Source: Deltaproteobacteria bacterium
Lineage (GTDB): Bacteria; Desulfobacterota; Binatia; Binatales; Binataceae
Assembly (NCBI GenBank): GCA_003161515.1
Contig: PMOH01000170.1
Location: forward strand, 1 to 5,742
Reading direction: 5' to 3'
DNA length: 5,742 nucleotides
Part shown: positions 1-5,742 of the stretch, piece after piece
How the letters are laid out: each line of letters begins with the position of its first letter
Numbering within the stretch: position 1 is the stretch's first letter
Program-made: the position numbers and the translations under genes
Notes under the pieces: model-generated
The model's input: only the letters and a program-made list of their open reading frames with translations
The model's database searches: none
What the model was told of the DNA's origin: nothing

Positions 1-611
1 GCGGCTATAAACTCGGCAACCAGGGCAATAGCAGCGCCTACGTTGTCGGCCTCGGTACGGCCGCTGCGTGCGCGCGGCTTGAAAGAGTGATCGCCATCTT
101 CGATCCACTTGATCCTGATCACGGGCGATAGCTTGTAAGCGCTGATTTCTTCCGGACGGCCAAAGCTGTCGCGCGTTCCTTGCAGGATCAACGTCGGGGT
201 CTGCAAAATCTCGAGGTGCTTCGTTCGCGTCTTTTCCGGCTTGTTCGGCGGATGAAACGGATAACCTAGGCACACCACGCCAAGAACCTTCGCGTCGTCA
301 GCCACCATGCTCGCGATTCTGCCGCCCATCGACTTGCCGCCGATCACTAGCCTGCTTCCGCCACCGACCTGCTCGATCGCGTCGCGGAACGATTGCATCA
401 AAATTCGCGGTGGATCAGGCGCTCCACCCTTGCCGGTTTCTCGGCGCCGTTGCATATACGGAAATTCAAACCGGATCACGCGAATACCCGACGCTGCAAC
501 TCCTTCTGCGACGCGCTGCATAAAAGGGGAATCCATCGGTCCGCCTGCGCCATGCGCAAACAAGAATGTTTTCGCCGCCGCTTTTGGTCCATCGAGGAGA
601 ATAGCCGCCAT
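1..611 (-). CDS. KANL3/Tex30-type alpha/beta hydrolase, 3' end cut by window edge
   Basis: Small cytosolic alpha/beta-fold hydrolase of the KANL3/Tex30 type, distantly related to dienelactone hydrolases; its substrate is unknown for the family. It is read by translating the minus strand; 203 codons are present and the frame is still open at position 1. Visible motifs, counted from the ATG at 611: oxyanion-hole loop HGAGGPMDS (20-28), nucleophile elbow GGKSMGGR with Ser94, acid in GTRDSFG (Asp148), and GDHSF with His175. The Ser-Asp-His triad is therefore complete, and only a few C-terminal residues should be missing. The ATG at 611 has GGAG only three bases upstream, which is tight. The frame stays open to about 689 and offers an alternative GTG at 644, adding 11 residues. 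It is the third gene of a same-strand run after the thioesterase and GST, 103 bases beyond the GST stop, behind a hairpin that may separate its expression. Confidence 0.87.
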   Translation of the reverse strand, partial: MAAILLDGPKAAAKTFLFAHGAGGPMDSPFMQRVAEGVAASGIRVIRFEFPYMQRRRETGKGGAPDPPRILMQSFRDAIEQVGGGSRLVIGGKSMGGRIASMVADDAKVLGVVCLGYPFHPPNKPEKTRTKHLEILQTPTLILQGTRDSFGRPEEISAYKLSPVIRIKWIEDGDHSFKPRARSGRTEADNVGAAIALVAEFIA

Positions 612-614
612 GAT

Positions 615-618
615 CTCC
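615..618 (-). promoter_or_regulatory. Candidate ribosome binding site for the alpha/beta hydrolase
   Basis: GGAG on the minus strand, three bases before the ATG at 611. The spacing is shorter than the usual 5-9 bases, so the choice between this ATG and the in-frame GTG at 644 is not settled. The GTG has no better site upstream. Confidence 0.45.
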
Positions 619-646
619 GATAATCGAACGGCAGCCGCATCCACGC

Positions 647-660
647 AACCGAATTCGGTT
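647..660. repeat. Perfect 14-bp palindrome upstream of the hydrolase
   Basis: AACCGAATTCGGTT equals its own reverse complement over all 14 bases. It lies in the GST-hydrolase gap, 36 bases upstream of the ATG at 611 and just upstream of the alternative GTG at 644. It could be a dimeric operator or a small hairpin. If the GTG were the true start it would sit almost on the ribosome binding region. Chance cannot be excluded: one such palindrome per roughly 16 kb of random sequence is expected. Confidence 0.5.
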
Positions 661-671
661 TTGACGAGAGC

Positions 672-708
672 GGAGTGAGCGAAACCCGCGAAGGTGTTCG
701 CTCACTCC
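672..708. terminator. Strong 12-bp hairpin just after the GST stop codon
   Basis: GGAGTGAGCGAA (672-683) pairs perfectly with TTCGCTCACTCC (697-708) around a 13-base loop. The stem begins six bases beyond the GST stop codon in the direction of transcription. No U-tract follows on either strand, so it is not a textbook intrinsic terminator. Likely roles are a weak or partial terminator, or an mRNA 3'-end stabiliser lowering expression of the downstream hydrolase. The structure is seen directly; the role is inferred. Confidence 0.55.
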
Positions 709-714
709 TGTATA

Positions 715-1389
715 TCATGCGTGCGCGGATACCGGCTGCGACGACGCTCTTAGCGGCGCGGTCGCTTCGGAAAATTCCGCCAGGTAGCGCGCGACGCTCG
801 GCCGGTTGCTCATTCGCGACAGCCATTTCGCGACGTTGCGAAACTCCGGCGACGGTGCGCCTTCCATCAACGACGCGATGTTAATCGGCGAAAAACACGA
901 AATGTCAGCGACGCTGAATTCGCCGCAGAGGTACTCGCGCTTGCCGAGCTCGCGATCCAGCCGCTGATACTGGCGTGAGAGTTCGGCTTTCGTCTGCGCG
1001 ACCGCACTCGCATCGCGCGTCGCGGGGTCGGGCTTTAACAGCACTTCGCGCACCAGCACGCCGAGGTTAGGCGCGAGCAGCGTGTCGCCGAGATCCTCGA
1101 GTATTCTGCATCGCGCGCGCTCCGCGACTCCGGTGGGAAAAAGCGCAGGCTTGGGCACGCGCTCGTCGAGGTACTCGAGGATGATCGTCGAGTCGTAGAT
1201 TACCGCCTCGCCATCGACGAGCACCGGAATCTGCGCTTTCGGATTAAGCCGCGCCAGTTCCTCGGGCTTGATCCATCCGGTGGCCGGCGTCCAGTTGACC
1301 ACTTGGGTTTCGTGCGCGATCGCCTTCTCGAACATCGCGATCCGCGGCTTCGCGCTATAAACGCTCAGGGGAGAGTAGTAGAGCTTCAT
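715..1389 (-). CDS. Glutathione S-transferase family protein
   Basis: Cytosolic glutathione S-transferase of 224 residues, the usual family length; it would conjugate glutathione to, or isomerise or reduce, an electrophilic substrate. The N-terminal thioredoxin-like domain (about 1-80) has the opening LYYSPLSVYSAKPRIAM. Ser9 or Ser12 falls where the catalytic Ser/Cys of serine/cysteine-type GSTs lies. Ile54-Pro55 is the conserved cis-proline, and Asp66-Ser67 is the motif that holds the gamma-glutamyl group. The helical C-terminal domain carries the N-capping box Ser159-x-x-Asp162. The ATG at 1389 is preferred over an in-frame ATG at 1407 because GGAGG lies six bases before it and the family's MKLYY-type beginning starts there. 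It follows the thioesterase stop by 31 bases, so the two are probably cotranscribed. The exact class and substrate cannot be assigned. Confidence 0.93.
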   Translation of the reverse strand: MKLYYSPLSVYSAKPRIAMFEKAIAHETQVVNWTPATGWIKPEELARLNPKAQIPVLVDGEAVIYDSTIILEYLDERVPKPALFPTGVAERARCRILEDLGDTLLAPNLGVLVREVLLKPDPATRDASAVAQTKAELSRQYQRLDRELGKREYLCGEFSVADISCFSPINIASLMEGAPSPEFRNVAKWLSRMSNRPSVARYLAEFSEATAPLRASSQPVSAHA

Positions 1390-1395
1390 CGTTGT

Positions 1396-1400
1396 CCTCC
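1396..1400 (-). promoter_or_regulatory. Ribosome binding site deciding the GST start
   Basis: GGAGG on the minus strand, six bases before the ATG at 1389. It lies inside the reading frame that would begin at 1407, so it argues for the shorter 224-residue protein. Confidence 0.8.
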
Positions 1401-1420
1401 GTTCCATTTGGAATTTGAGA

Positions 1421-1846
1421 TCACCTTGAGGCCTCGCTCGGCAGCACCATCTGCGTTTGCGTGACCACTGCGAGCAGCTTGCCGTTCTCCGACGTCACTC
1501 GCGTCTGCCAGACCATCGTGCGCCGCCCCCGATGTAGCGCGACGCACTCCGCCCGCACCGTAGTGCCAACCATCGCCGGGCCGATGAAGTTGGTCTTCGA
1601 TTCAATCGTCGTGGTCATCGCGCCGTCGCTCAGATTCAAGGAGGTCGCGCACCCGCCGAGCGTGTCGGCCAGCGCCATCATCGCGCCGCCGTGCAGGATC
1701 GCAGGCCGCGTGCACATATCCTCGCGAACCGTCATCTCTGCTGTCACACATTGGGGCGTCGCGCTGATGAACTTGATTCCGAGTAGCTTCGCAAACGGCA
1801 GCATGTCGCGGTTGAGTTGTTCGATTGCGTCCATAGAGGCCATCAT
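1421..1846 (-). CDS. PaaI-type hotdog-fold thioesterase
   Basis: Hotdog-fold acyl-CoA thioesterase of the PaaI/4HBT superfamily, 141 residues, the normal size for a single-hotdog subunit acting as a dimer or tetramer in the cytosol. It would hydrolyse an acyl- or aryl-CoA thioester. The diagnostic stretch is LHGGAMMALADT: His52-Gly53-Gly54 forms the oxyanion and substrate turn at the start of the central helix, and Asp61 sits where the PaaI catalytic aspartate lies. The C-terminal strands (GRRTMVWQTRV, then TQTQMVLP) complete the sheet. ATGs occur at 1846, 1843 and 1834; no strong ribosome site precedes any. GAG six bases before 1843 is the best, so the start is uncertain by up to four residues. 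It is first in the minus-strand unit with the GST and is divergent from the MocR regulator. The specific acyl substrate cannot be inferred. Confidence 0.93.
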   Translation of the reverse strand: MMASMDAIEQLNRDMLPFAKLLGIKFISATPQCVTAEMTVREDMCTRPAILHGGAMMALADTLGGCATSLNLSDGAMTTTIESKTNFIGPAMVGTTVRAECVALHRGRRTMVWQTRVTSENGKLLAVVTQTQMVLPSEASR

Positions 1847-1865
1847 GCGCTCGTGGGCTGACGCG

Positions 1866-1914
1866 AGTGGACCATCAGTAGTTCCACTTTAGGAATTAAA
1901 AAAGGATCCACTTT
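1866..1914. promoter_or_regulatory. Three-box operator, probable MocR binding site in the divergent control region
   Basis: The 114-base region between the thioesterase and regulator genes contains GTTCCACTTT (1881-1890) and GATCCACTTT (1905-1914), a direct repeat with one mismatch spaced 24 bases. A third half-site is inverted: AGTGGACC (1866-1873), which reads GGTCCACT on the other strand. The first and second boxes form the inverted pair AGTGGA-N11-TCCACT. An A-rich tract (about 1891-1903) separates the two direct copies. MocR-family regulators such as GabR and PdxR are known to use direct repeats, and PdxR also inverted half-sites, in such divergent regions. Assignment to the adjacent regulator is inferred. 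No convincing -35/-10 pair can be named on either strand. Confidence 0.7.
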
Positions 1915-1948
1915 CACGGCCGATGGGAGCGTAGTAGGTTCGCCTGTC

Positions 1949-1953
1949 AGAGG
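1949..1953 (+). promoter_or_regulatory. Ribosome binding site of the MocR-type regulator
   Basis: AGAGG ends seven bases before the ATG at 1961. This spacing is good and supports that start, which also gives the expected length of N-terminal arm before the winged helix. Confidence 0.7.
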
Positions 1954-1960
1954 TGCGCTG

Positions 1961-3436
1961 ATGTTCCTGAAGCTCGATACGGACGGCGCTCTGTACGATC
2001 AAATTTACCGCGCGCTCCGCGGCCAGATTCTAGGCGGGCGATTGGCTGCGTCCGCGCGCGTGCCGGCCACACGCGACCTCGCGCTCGACTTGGGCGTCTC
2101 GCGCAACGTCGCGATAATGGCGTATCGGCAACTGCTCGACGAAGGCTACCTGACCACGCGCAAGGGCGCCGGCACTTTCGTCGCGCGCGAACTGCCGCGT
2201 CATCTTACGACCGCGGTCGCTCGACAGCGTCCTCGTAGTGTGCGGACTGTCGCGCCCGTCCATCTCTCGGCATATGCGCGCCGTGTACGCGACGCTTCGC
2301 ATGGAGTGCAGTTCACGTGGGCGCCGCGCCGCGACGTGCTGCCATACGATTTCCGCTACGGGCCGCCTTCGTTCACCGACTTTCCACATGAAACATGGTG
2401 CCGCGTGGTAGCACGTCGCGCGCGACGCGTCACGATTCGGGATCTCGATTACGGCCCACCCGAGGGATTGCCCGCGTTGCGCGAAGCGATCGCCGACTAT
2501 GCCTCGCGCGCCCGGGCGATCGCGTGCACGCCCGAACAGGTCCTCGTCGTCAACGGCTCGCAGCAGGCTCTAGACCTTGCCGCGCGCGTGCTGGTCGATC
2601 CCGGCGACGTCGTGCTGATGGAGGAGCCGCACTATCGCGGCGCGCGGACCGTGATGAGAGCGGCTGGGGCGAAGATCGAAACCATCGCGGTGGACGAGCA
2701 TGGCCTCCGCACCGCGGAACTCGCACAGCGCCGCACGCTTAGCCGCCTCGCTATCGTGACTCCGTCGCATCAGTTTCCGACCGGCGCTGTGATGCCGCTG
2801 GGGCGCCGGCTCGAGCTTCTCTCCTGGGCCCGGCGTTCGGGAGCATGCATCTTCGAGGACGACTACGACAGCGAGTACCGCTACTCAGGCCGTCCTATCG
2901 AGGCGCTCGCCGCGCTCGATGACAGCGGATGCGTGCTGTACGCGGCGACGTTCTCGAAAGTGATGTTCCCGTCGCTGCGCCTGGGATACATGATTCTTCC
3001 CGATCGGCTGATCGAGCCAATTCGTTCGGTGAAAGCCTTGATGGACACCGGCGGACCCAATCTCGCGCAGGCCGCACTGGTCGATTTCATCCGCGAAGGG
3101 CATTTCGAACGGCATCTGCATCGCACGCGGACACGCAATGCAGGCCGGCGCGCCGCAATGCTTGACGCAATCGAACGCTACCTTGGCAGCCGCGCGCAAG
3201 TGTCAGGAATCAATGCCGGTCTTCATCTGATGCTCTGGCTGCGCGATCTGCCGGCCTCGAGGTCGCGCGAATTGAGGATGCGCGCGGCGCGTGCCGGGAT
3301 AGGCGTGTACTCGGTTGAGCCGTTCTATCTGAATCCGCCGAAGCAGGTGGGACTGCTACTGGGTTACGCGTCGATGCCGGAAAAGCAAATCGCCGAAGGC
3401 ATCCGCCGCTTCGCCGCCGTCGTGACTTCTCTGTGA
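1961..3436 (+). CDS. MocR/PdxR-type transcriptional regulator (GntR winged helix fused to PLP aminotransferase fold)
   Basis: Transcription factor of the MocR subfamily, 491 residues, a full-length member. Residues 10-75 are a GntR winged helix: the recognition-helix region reads LGVSRNVAIMAYRQLLDEGYL and the wing ends KGAGTFVA. After a linker of about 60 residues comes a fold-type I aminotransferase domain. It has YGPPEGLPALREAI (164-177), NGSQQALD (198-205), TPSHQFPTG (267-275), FEDDYDSEYRY with Asp300 and Tyr302 placed for the PLP ring, and TFSKVMFPSLRLGY with the Schiff-base Lys333. All PLP-holding residues look intact, so it probably binds PLP and senses PLP or an amine/amino-acid that reacts with it, rather than working as a metabolic aminotransferase. 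It is divergent from the thioesterase-GST unit across a three-box operator, which suggests it controls that unit and itself. The effector is not deducible. Confidence 0.95.
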   Translation: MFLKLDTDGALYDQIYRALRGQILGGRLAASARVPATRDLALDLGVSRNVAIMAYRQLLDEGYLTTRKGAGTFVARELPRHLTTAVARQRPRSVRTVAPVHLSAYARRVRDASHGVQFTWAPRRDVLPYDFRYGPPSFTDFPHETWCRVVARRARRVTIRDLDYGPPEGLPALREAIADYASRARAIACTPEQVLVVNGSQQALDLAARVLVDPGDVVLMEEPHYRGARTVMRAAGAKIETIAVDEHGLRTAELAQRRTLSRLAIVTPSHQFPTGAVMPLGRRLELLSWARRSGACIFEDDYDSEYRYSGRPIEALAALDDSGCVLYAATFSKVMFPSLRLGYMILPDRLIEPIRSVKALMDTGGPNLAQAALVDFIREGHFERHLHRTRTRNAGRRAAMLDAIERYLGSRAQVSGINAGLHLMLWLRDLPASRSRELRMRAARAGIGVYSVEPFYLNPPKQVGLLLGYASMPEKQIAEGIRRFAAVVTSL

Positions 3437-3469
3437 AGAGCGACGAGTCCTATCGATAGCTCTTAGGAC
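3436..3469. terminator. Overlapping inverted repeats between convergent genes
   Basis: The 39-base gap between the regulator and the barrel protein holds three mutually exclusive pairings: AAGAGC (3436-3441) with GCTCTT (3459-3464), GTCCTA (3447-3452) with TAGGAC (3464-3469), and the perfect palindrome CTATCGATAG (3450-3459). The position suits a bidirectional terminator. The stems are short and no T-run follows on either strand, so this is a weak call. Confidence 0.35.
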
Positions 3470-3475
3470 CACCGA

Positions 3476-4333
3476 TCACAGTTGCAGCTGCGGCAGGAGC
3501 AGGTTCATTTGAAATCTCAAGGCAAATTGTTCGGTCTGAGGGGAAAATTGTCGATAGGACATCCATTCGCCGGAGAAGGACGTGTCGATAGCGTAGCCCT
3601 CACCGAATTTCCAGACCTTCCCGAATCCGGCGCTAAGCGGTATTTGCGTCGAAGTGTTATGACGCCAGTTGATTGTCCAGGTAGCGTCGCTCGACTTCAC
3701 ATACCATCCGCGGCCCAGCTGATAGGAGAGCATCGGTTGAATCTGCAGCGAACTTACCGGCACCGAATGCGACGACGAGTAAGCAAAGGAAGTAGCCTGC
3801 TGAAAGAGTCCCGCGATATTCAGTCCCGGAATTCGCCGGTACGAGAACGCCCAGGCCGGACCCATCTGCCATGCACCTTTGCCGGTGAACTGGCTGGTAG
3901 AAGTCGGGAATATGAAATACGGTCCTACGCCCCACCGGAAGCGAGTCTCCTGTTCGTTCGGCCACGGCATCACGAACAGGTCCAAGAGCTGGAAGTCGTC
4001 GAGCGCGGTAGTTGTTGTCGCGCCCTTGTTGCGCGGAACCGTCACGACCTGGATGGACGGACGGATAAGCTGCTCGAGTGGCGTGAACAATTGCGGCCGA
4101 ACCGCCAGCAGCGGCCGAAGTTGCAACGTGTTCGGCTGCGCATTCGTGCCGTACTGGGAAGGAGTGTAGATGTCCTGAACCTTGAACTGAGTCAGAGACG
4201 CGGTCGGATCGTACTCCTTCTCGGCCAGCCCTTCTTCCGTGAGATTTGCCGACGCGCTCTGCTGCGCGAGAGCTATGGAACACCCCGCCAACAGGATCAG
4301 AACCGCTACGCCGAAAGCGAACGATGGCCTCAA
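3476..4333 (-). CDS. Putative outer-membrane beta-barrel protein, function unknown
   Basis: A 285-residue exported protein resembling an uncharacterised proteobacterial outer-membrane group often labelled 'transporter' or 'neuromedin U'; that label carries no functional meaning. An N-terminal signal sequence has a hydrophobic core (about 5-16) and an Ala-Leu-Ala cleavage motif before Gln24; a lipobox-like LAGC ends at Cys18. A Thr/Pro/Gln-rich stretch (about 40-110) precedes a barrel-like domain from about 130. That domain has alternating hydrophobic/polar strands and many aromatics, with recognisable blocks WGVGPYFIFPTSTS, LQIQPMLSYQLGRGWYV and PLSAGFGKVW. The final strand, QFALRFQMNLLLP, is amphipathic. 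The best start is a TTG at 4333 with GGGG six bases upstream; no ATG or GTG is available between the upstream TAG and the signal peptide. The ligand or cargo is unknown. It lies 92 bases downstream of the kinase stop and may have its own promoter there. Confidence 0.75.
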   Translation of the reverse strand: MRPSFAFGVAVLILLAGCSIALAQQSASANLTEEGLAEKEYDPTASLTQFKVQDIYTPSQYGTNAQPNTLQLRPLLAVRPQLFTPLEQLIRPSIQVVTVPRNKGATTTTALDDFQLLDLFVMPWPNEQETRFRWGVGPYFIFPTSTSQFTGKGAWQMGPAWAFSYRRIPGLNIAGLFQQATSFAYSSSHSVPVSSLQIQPMLSYQLGRGWYVKSSDATWTINWRHNTSTQIPLSAGFGKVWKFGEGYAIDTSFSGEWMSYRQFSPQTEQFALRFQMNLLLPQLQL

Positions 4334-4425
4334 CTCAATCCCCGCGTCGCAACAAACCCTGATTAGAGCGAGTCTGCGCCTCTGCTAATTATCGGTAAAT
4401 TTGCCTTGGGTCCAGCGGAGAGTTG

Positions 4426-5742
4426 TCAGCGATCTGTGGCGTCGCCGATCGCCTTATGAATGGCTGCCAGCAGTACTGCTTTCTTCACCGGCTTGGCGAC
4501 GTGCGCATCGCATCCGGCGTCGCGCGCTTTCTTCAGCGCCTCGACGAGTACCGAAGCAGTTAGTGCGATGATCGGGACGCGCGGGAGCCCGGATTCGACT
4601 TCGATAGCCCTTATCGCCCGAGTCGCCGTGTAGCCGTCCATGATCGGCATCTCGATATCCATCAAAACCACGTCATAGGTGCCAGTTTTGAACTTTTCGA
4701 CCGCCACCGCACCGTTCTCGGCGTCGTCGATAGCGTATGGCAACTTCTTGAAGTAGGCATGGACTAGCAGGAGATTGTCGCGAGAATCGTCTACCAGCAA
4801 CACCTTCAACGGGCGCGTCTCCTCGAATACGTCGCTGCCGACAGCCGAATCGACTTGGTTGCGATCGCTCGATAAGGTGTGTTGCGATAAAACTCCGTCG
4901 CCGCCGAGTGCCCGGCCCAGCGCTTTGAACAGATCGGCGCGCCTTATCGGTTTGATCAAATAGGTCTGGATGCCCACTTCGCGCGCGCGCTTCATCGTTT
5001 CGCTGAGGTCATCCGACGTGAGCATCATGATGATAGGCCGGTCGCCGGGCGCCATCTCACGGAGTCGAATCTGGGCGGCTACTTCGATCCCGTTCATCAG
5101 AGGCATCCGGCAATCAAGCAGCATCGCGCGATAGGACTCGCCGGAAGCAGCGGCGCGATCGATTTCGTCCAAGGCAGCTTGGCCGCTTTCGACACAGGTA
5201 ACGTGGGCGCCGACCGAAGTGAGTGCCTGTTGGAGGATCATTCGGTTCGCCGCAGTGTCATCGACGACCAGGATGCGTGTGCCCGCAAGATCCACATTGG
5301 TGACAGCTGGCGCGGCCGTTACATGATCCAGGTGAGTCTTGAATTCTGCGGTGAAGACGAAAGTGCTGCCCTTGCCGACCTCGCTATTGACAGTTATCGC
5401 GCCCCGATACATCTCGACTAGCCGCTTAACAATCGCGAGGCCGAGCCCGGTTCCTCCATAGTTTCGCGTGGTCGAGGAATCGGCTTGCGTAAACGCGCTG
5501 AAAATCTTGTCGGTTTTTTCAGAGGAGATTCCGATGCCGGTGTCGGTCACTGAAAAGCGAATCAAAGTGGTACCCGATCCGCAATCCGCGCGCGCGACCC
5601 CTACACTGAGCACGATTCCGCCCTCGCTGGTGAATTTGACCGCGTTGCCGAGCAGATTAACGATCACCTGGCGCAAGCGCAGAGGATCCCCGACCAGCGT
5701 CCGCGGCACGTCGGAGTCAACGTGGCCGGTAAGCTCCAGGTG
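4426..5742 (-). CDS. Hybrid sensor histidine kinase with two receiver domains, 5' part beyond the window
   Basis: C-terminal 438 residues of a hybrid two-component kinase; the frame is open through the right edge. Counting from that edge, residues 1-134 are the HATPase domain: the N-box carries VNLLGNAVKFT (Asn33 for magnesium), the G1 box is DTGIG (Asp67), the F-box region begins FTQADSSTTR and the G2 box is GGTGLGLA. Receiver 1 (about 155-282) has VVDD, phosphoacceptor Asp210 in LLDCRMP, Thr242 and Lys264. Receiver 2 (about 312-433) has LVDD, phosphoacceptor Asp362 in LMDIEMP, Thr395 and Lys417. Both receivers keep all key residues. The sensor region and phosphorylated His lie outside the window. 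There is no HPt domain at the C-terminus, so a separate phosphotransfer protein is expected if a full relay operates. An internal GTG at 5709 is not a credible start because conserved N-box sequence precedes it. The stimulus and output are unknown. Confidence 0.97.
   Translation of the reverse strand, partial: HLELTGHVDSDVPRTLVGDPLRLRQVIVNLLGNAVKFTSEGGIVLSVGVARADCGSGTTLIRFSVTDTGIGISSEKTDKIFSAFTQADSSTTRNYGGTGLGLAIVKRLVEMYRGAITVNSEVGKGSTFVFTAEFKTHLDHVTAAPAVTNVDLAGTRILVVDDTAANRMILQQALTSVGAHVTCVESGQAALDEIDRAAASGESYRAMLLDCRMPLMNGIEVAAQIRLREMAPGDRPIIMMLTSDDLSETMKRAREVGIQTYLIKPIRRADLFKALGRALGGDGVLSQHTLSSDRNQVDSAVGSDVFEETRPLKVLLVDDSRDNLLLVHAYFKKLPYAIDDAENGAVAVEKFKTGTYDVVLMDIEMPIMDGYTATRAIRAIEVESGLPRVPIIALTASVLVEALKKARDAGCDAHVAKPVKKAVLLAAIHKAIGDATDR

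Noticed and set aside
307..826. Several open frames on both strands overlapping the hydrolase gene and the 3' end of the GST gene.
   Set aside because: The hydrolase frame on the minus strand contains the complete Ser-Asp-His triad; the others are out-of-frame shadows with no motifs.
1461..1892. Plus-strand frame of 143 codons opposite the thioesterase.
   Set aside because: It is antisense to the HGG/LADT hotdog motif region, and its own translation shows no domain.
1871..1920. Possible -35/-10 promoter hexamers around the A-rich tract in the divergent region.
   Set aside because: No pair with acceptable hexamers and 16-18 base spacing was found on either strand; only the repeated boxes are supported.
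2030..2389. Minus-strand frame of 119 codons inside the MocR regulator gene, and similar shorter frames at 2395-2742 and 2881-3199.
   Set aside because: All lie over conserved winged-helix or aminotransferase motifs of the regulator and have Arg-rich, featureless translations.
3482..4366. A 294-codon open frame on the plus strand running through the whole barrel-protein gene.
   Set aside because: Its translation is Arg-rich, low in hydrophobic structure and matches no family I recognise. The opposite strand encodes a signal peptide and recognisable barrel strands. Long antisense frames are common in GC-rich DNA.
4334..4425. Search for a promoter or terminator between the kinase stop and the barrel-protein start.
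   Set aside because: An AT-richer patch (about 4385-4402) is present, but no well-spaced -35/-10 pair and no convincing hairpin could be found, so no site is annotated.
5707..5709. GTG as the start codon of the kinase-like protein.
   Set aside because: The same frame continues to the window edge with conserved sequence just before the N-box, so this is an internal valine and the gene is cut by the window.
1..5742. Signs of a mobile island or defence system.
   Set aside because: No transposase, integrase, toxin-antitoxin pair, CRISPR repeats, att-like repeats or tRNA were seen; gene content and base composition look uniform and chromosomal.

Overview
The window reads as ordinary chromosome from a GC-rich, Gram-negative, probably free-living bacterium. 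The evidence is a signal-peptide-bearing outer-membrane-type beta-barrel protein, a hybrid sensor kinase and proteobacterial-style metabolic genes. Lineage cannot be fixed from this sequence. A soil proteobacterium or a relative of the former Deltaproteobacteria would fit, but that is inference. There are no tRNAs, rRNAs, CRISPR arrays, insertion sequences or phage genes. No gene-free stretch exceeds about 115 bases.

Layout, left to right. (1) Positions 1-1846, minus strand, a likely three-gene unit read right to left: a PaaI-type hotdog thioesterase (1421-1846), a glutathione S-transferase (715-1389) and a KANL3/Tex30-type alpha/beta hydrolase (1-611, last residues cut by the window edge). 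The gap between GST and hydrolase holds a perfect 12-bp hairpin and a perfect 14-bp palindrome. (2) Positions 1847-1960, a divergent control region with three copies of a GNTCCACT box, two direct and one inverted. (3) Positions 1961-3436, plus strand: a MocR/PdxR-type regulator, a GntR winged helix fused to a PLP-binding aminotransferase fold with its Schiff-base lysine intact. (4) Positions 3476-4333, minus strand: an orphan outer-membrane beta-barrel-like protein, convergent with the regulator across 39 bases. (5) Positions 4426-5742, minus strand: the C-terminal part of a hybrid histidine kinase (HATPase domain plus two receiver domains) whose start lies beyond the right edge.

How the parts may work together. 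The MocR protein probably binds the three boxes and controls itself and the divergent thioesterase-GST(-hydrolase) unit in response to PLP or an amine/amino-acid ligand. The three enzymes would suit handling of acyl-CoA or electrophilic compounds, but no substrate can be read from sequence. The barrel protein and the kinase share a strand and are 92 bases apart. Nothing beyond adjacency links them.

No clearly new system is visible. The most distinctive signals are the three-box MocR operator and the paired palindrome and hairpin between the GST and hydrolase genes.
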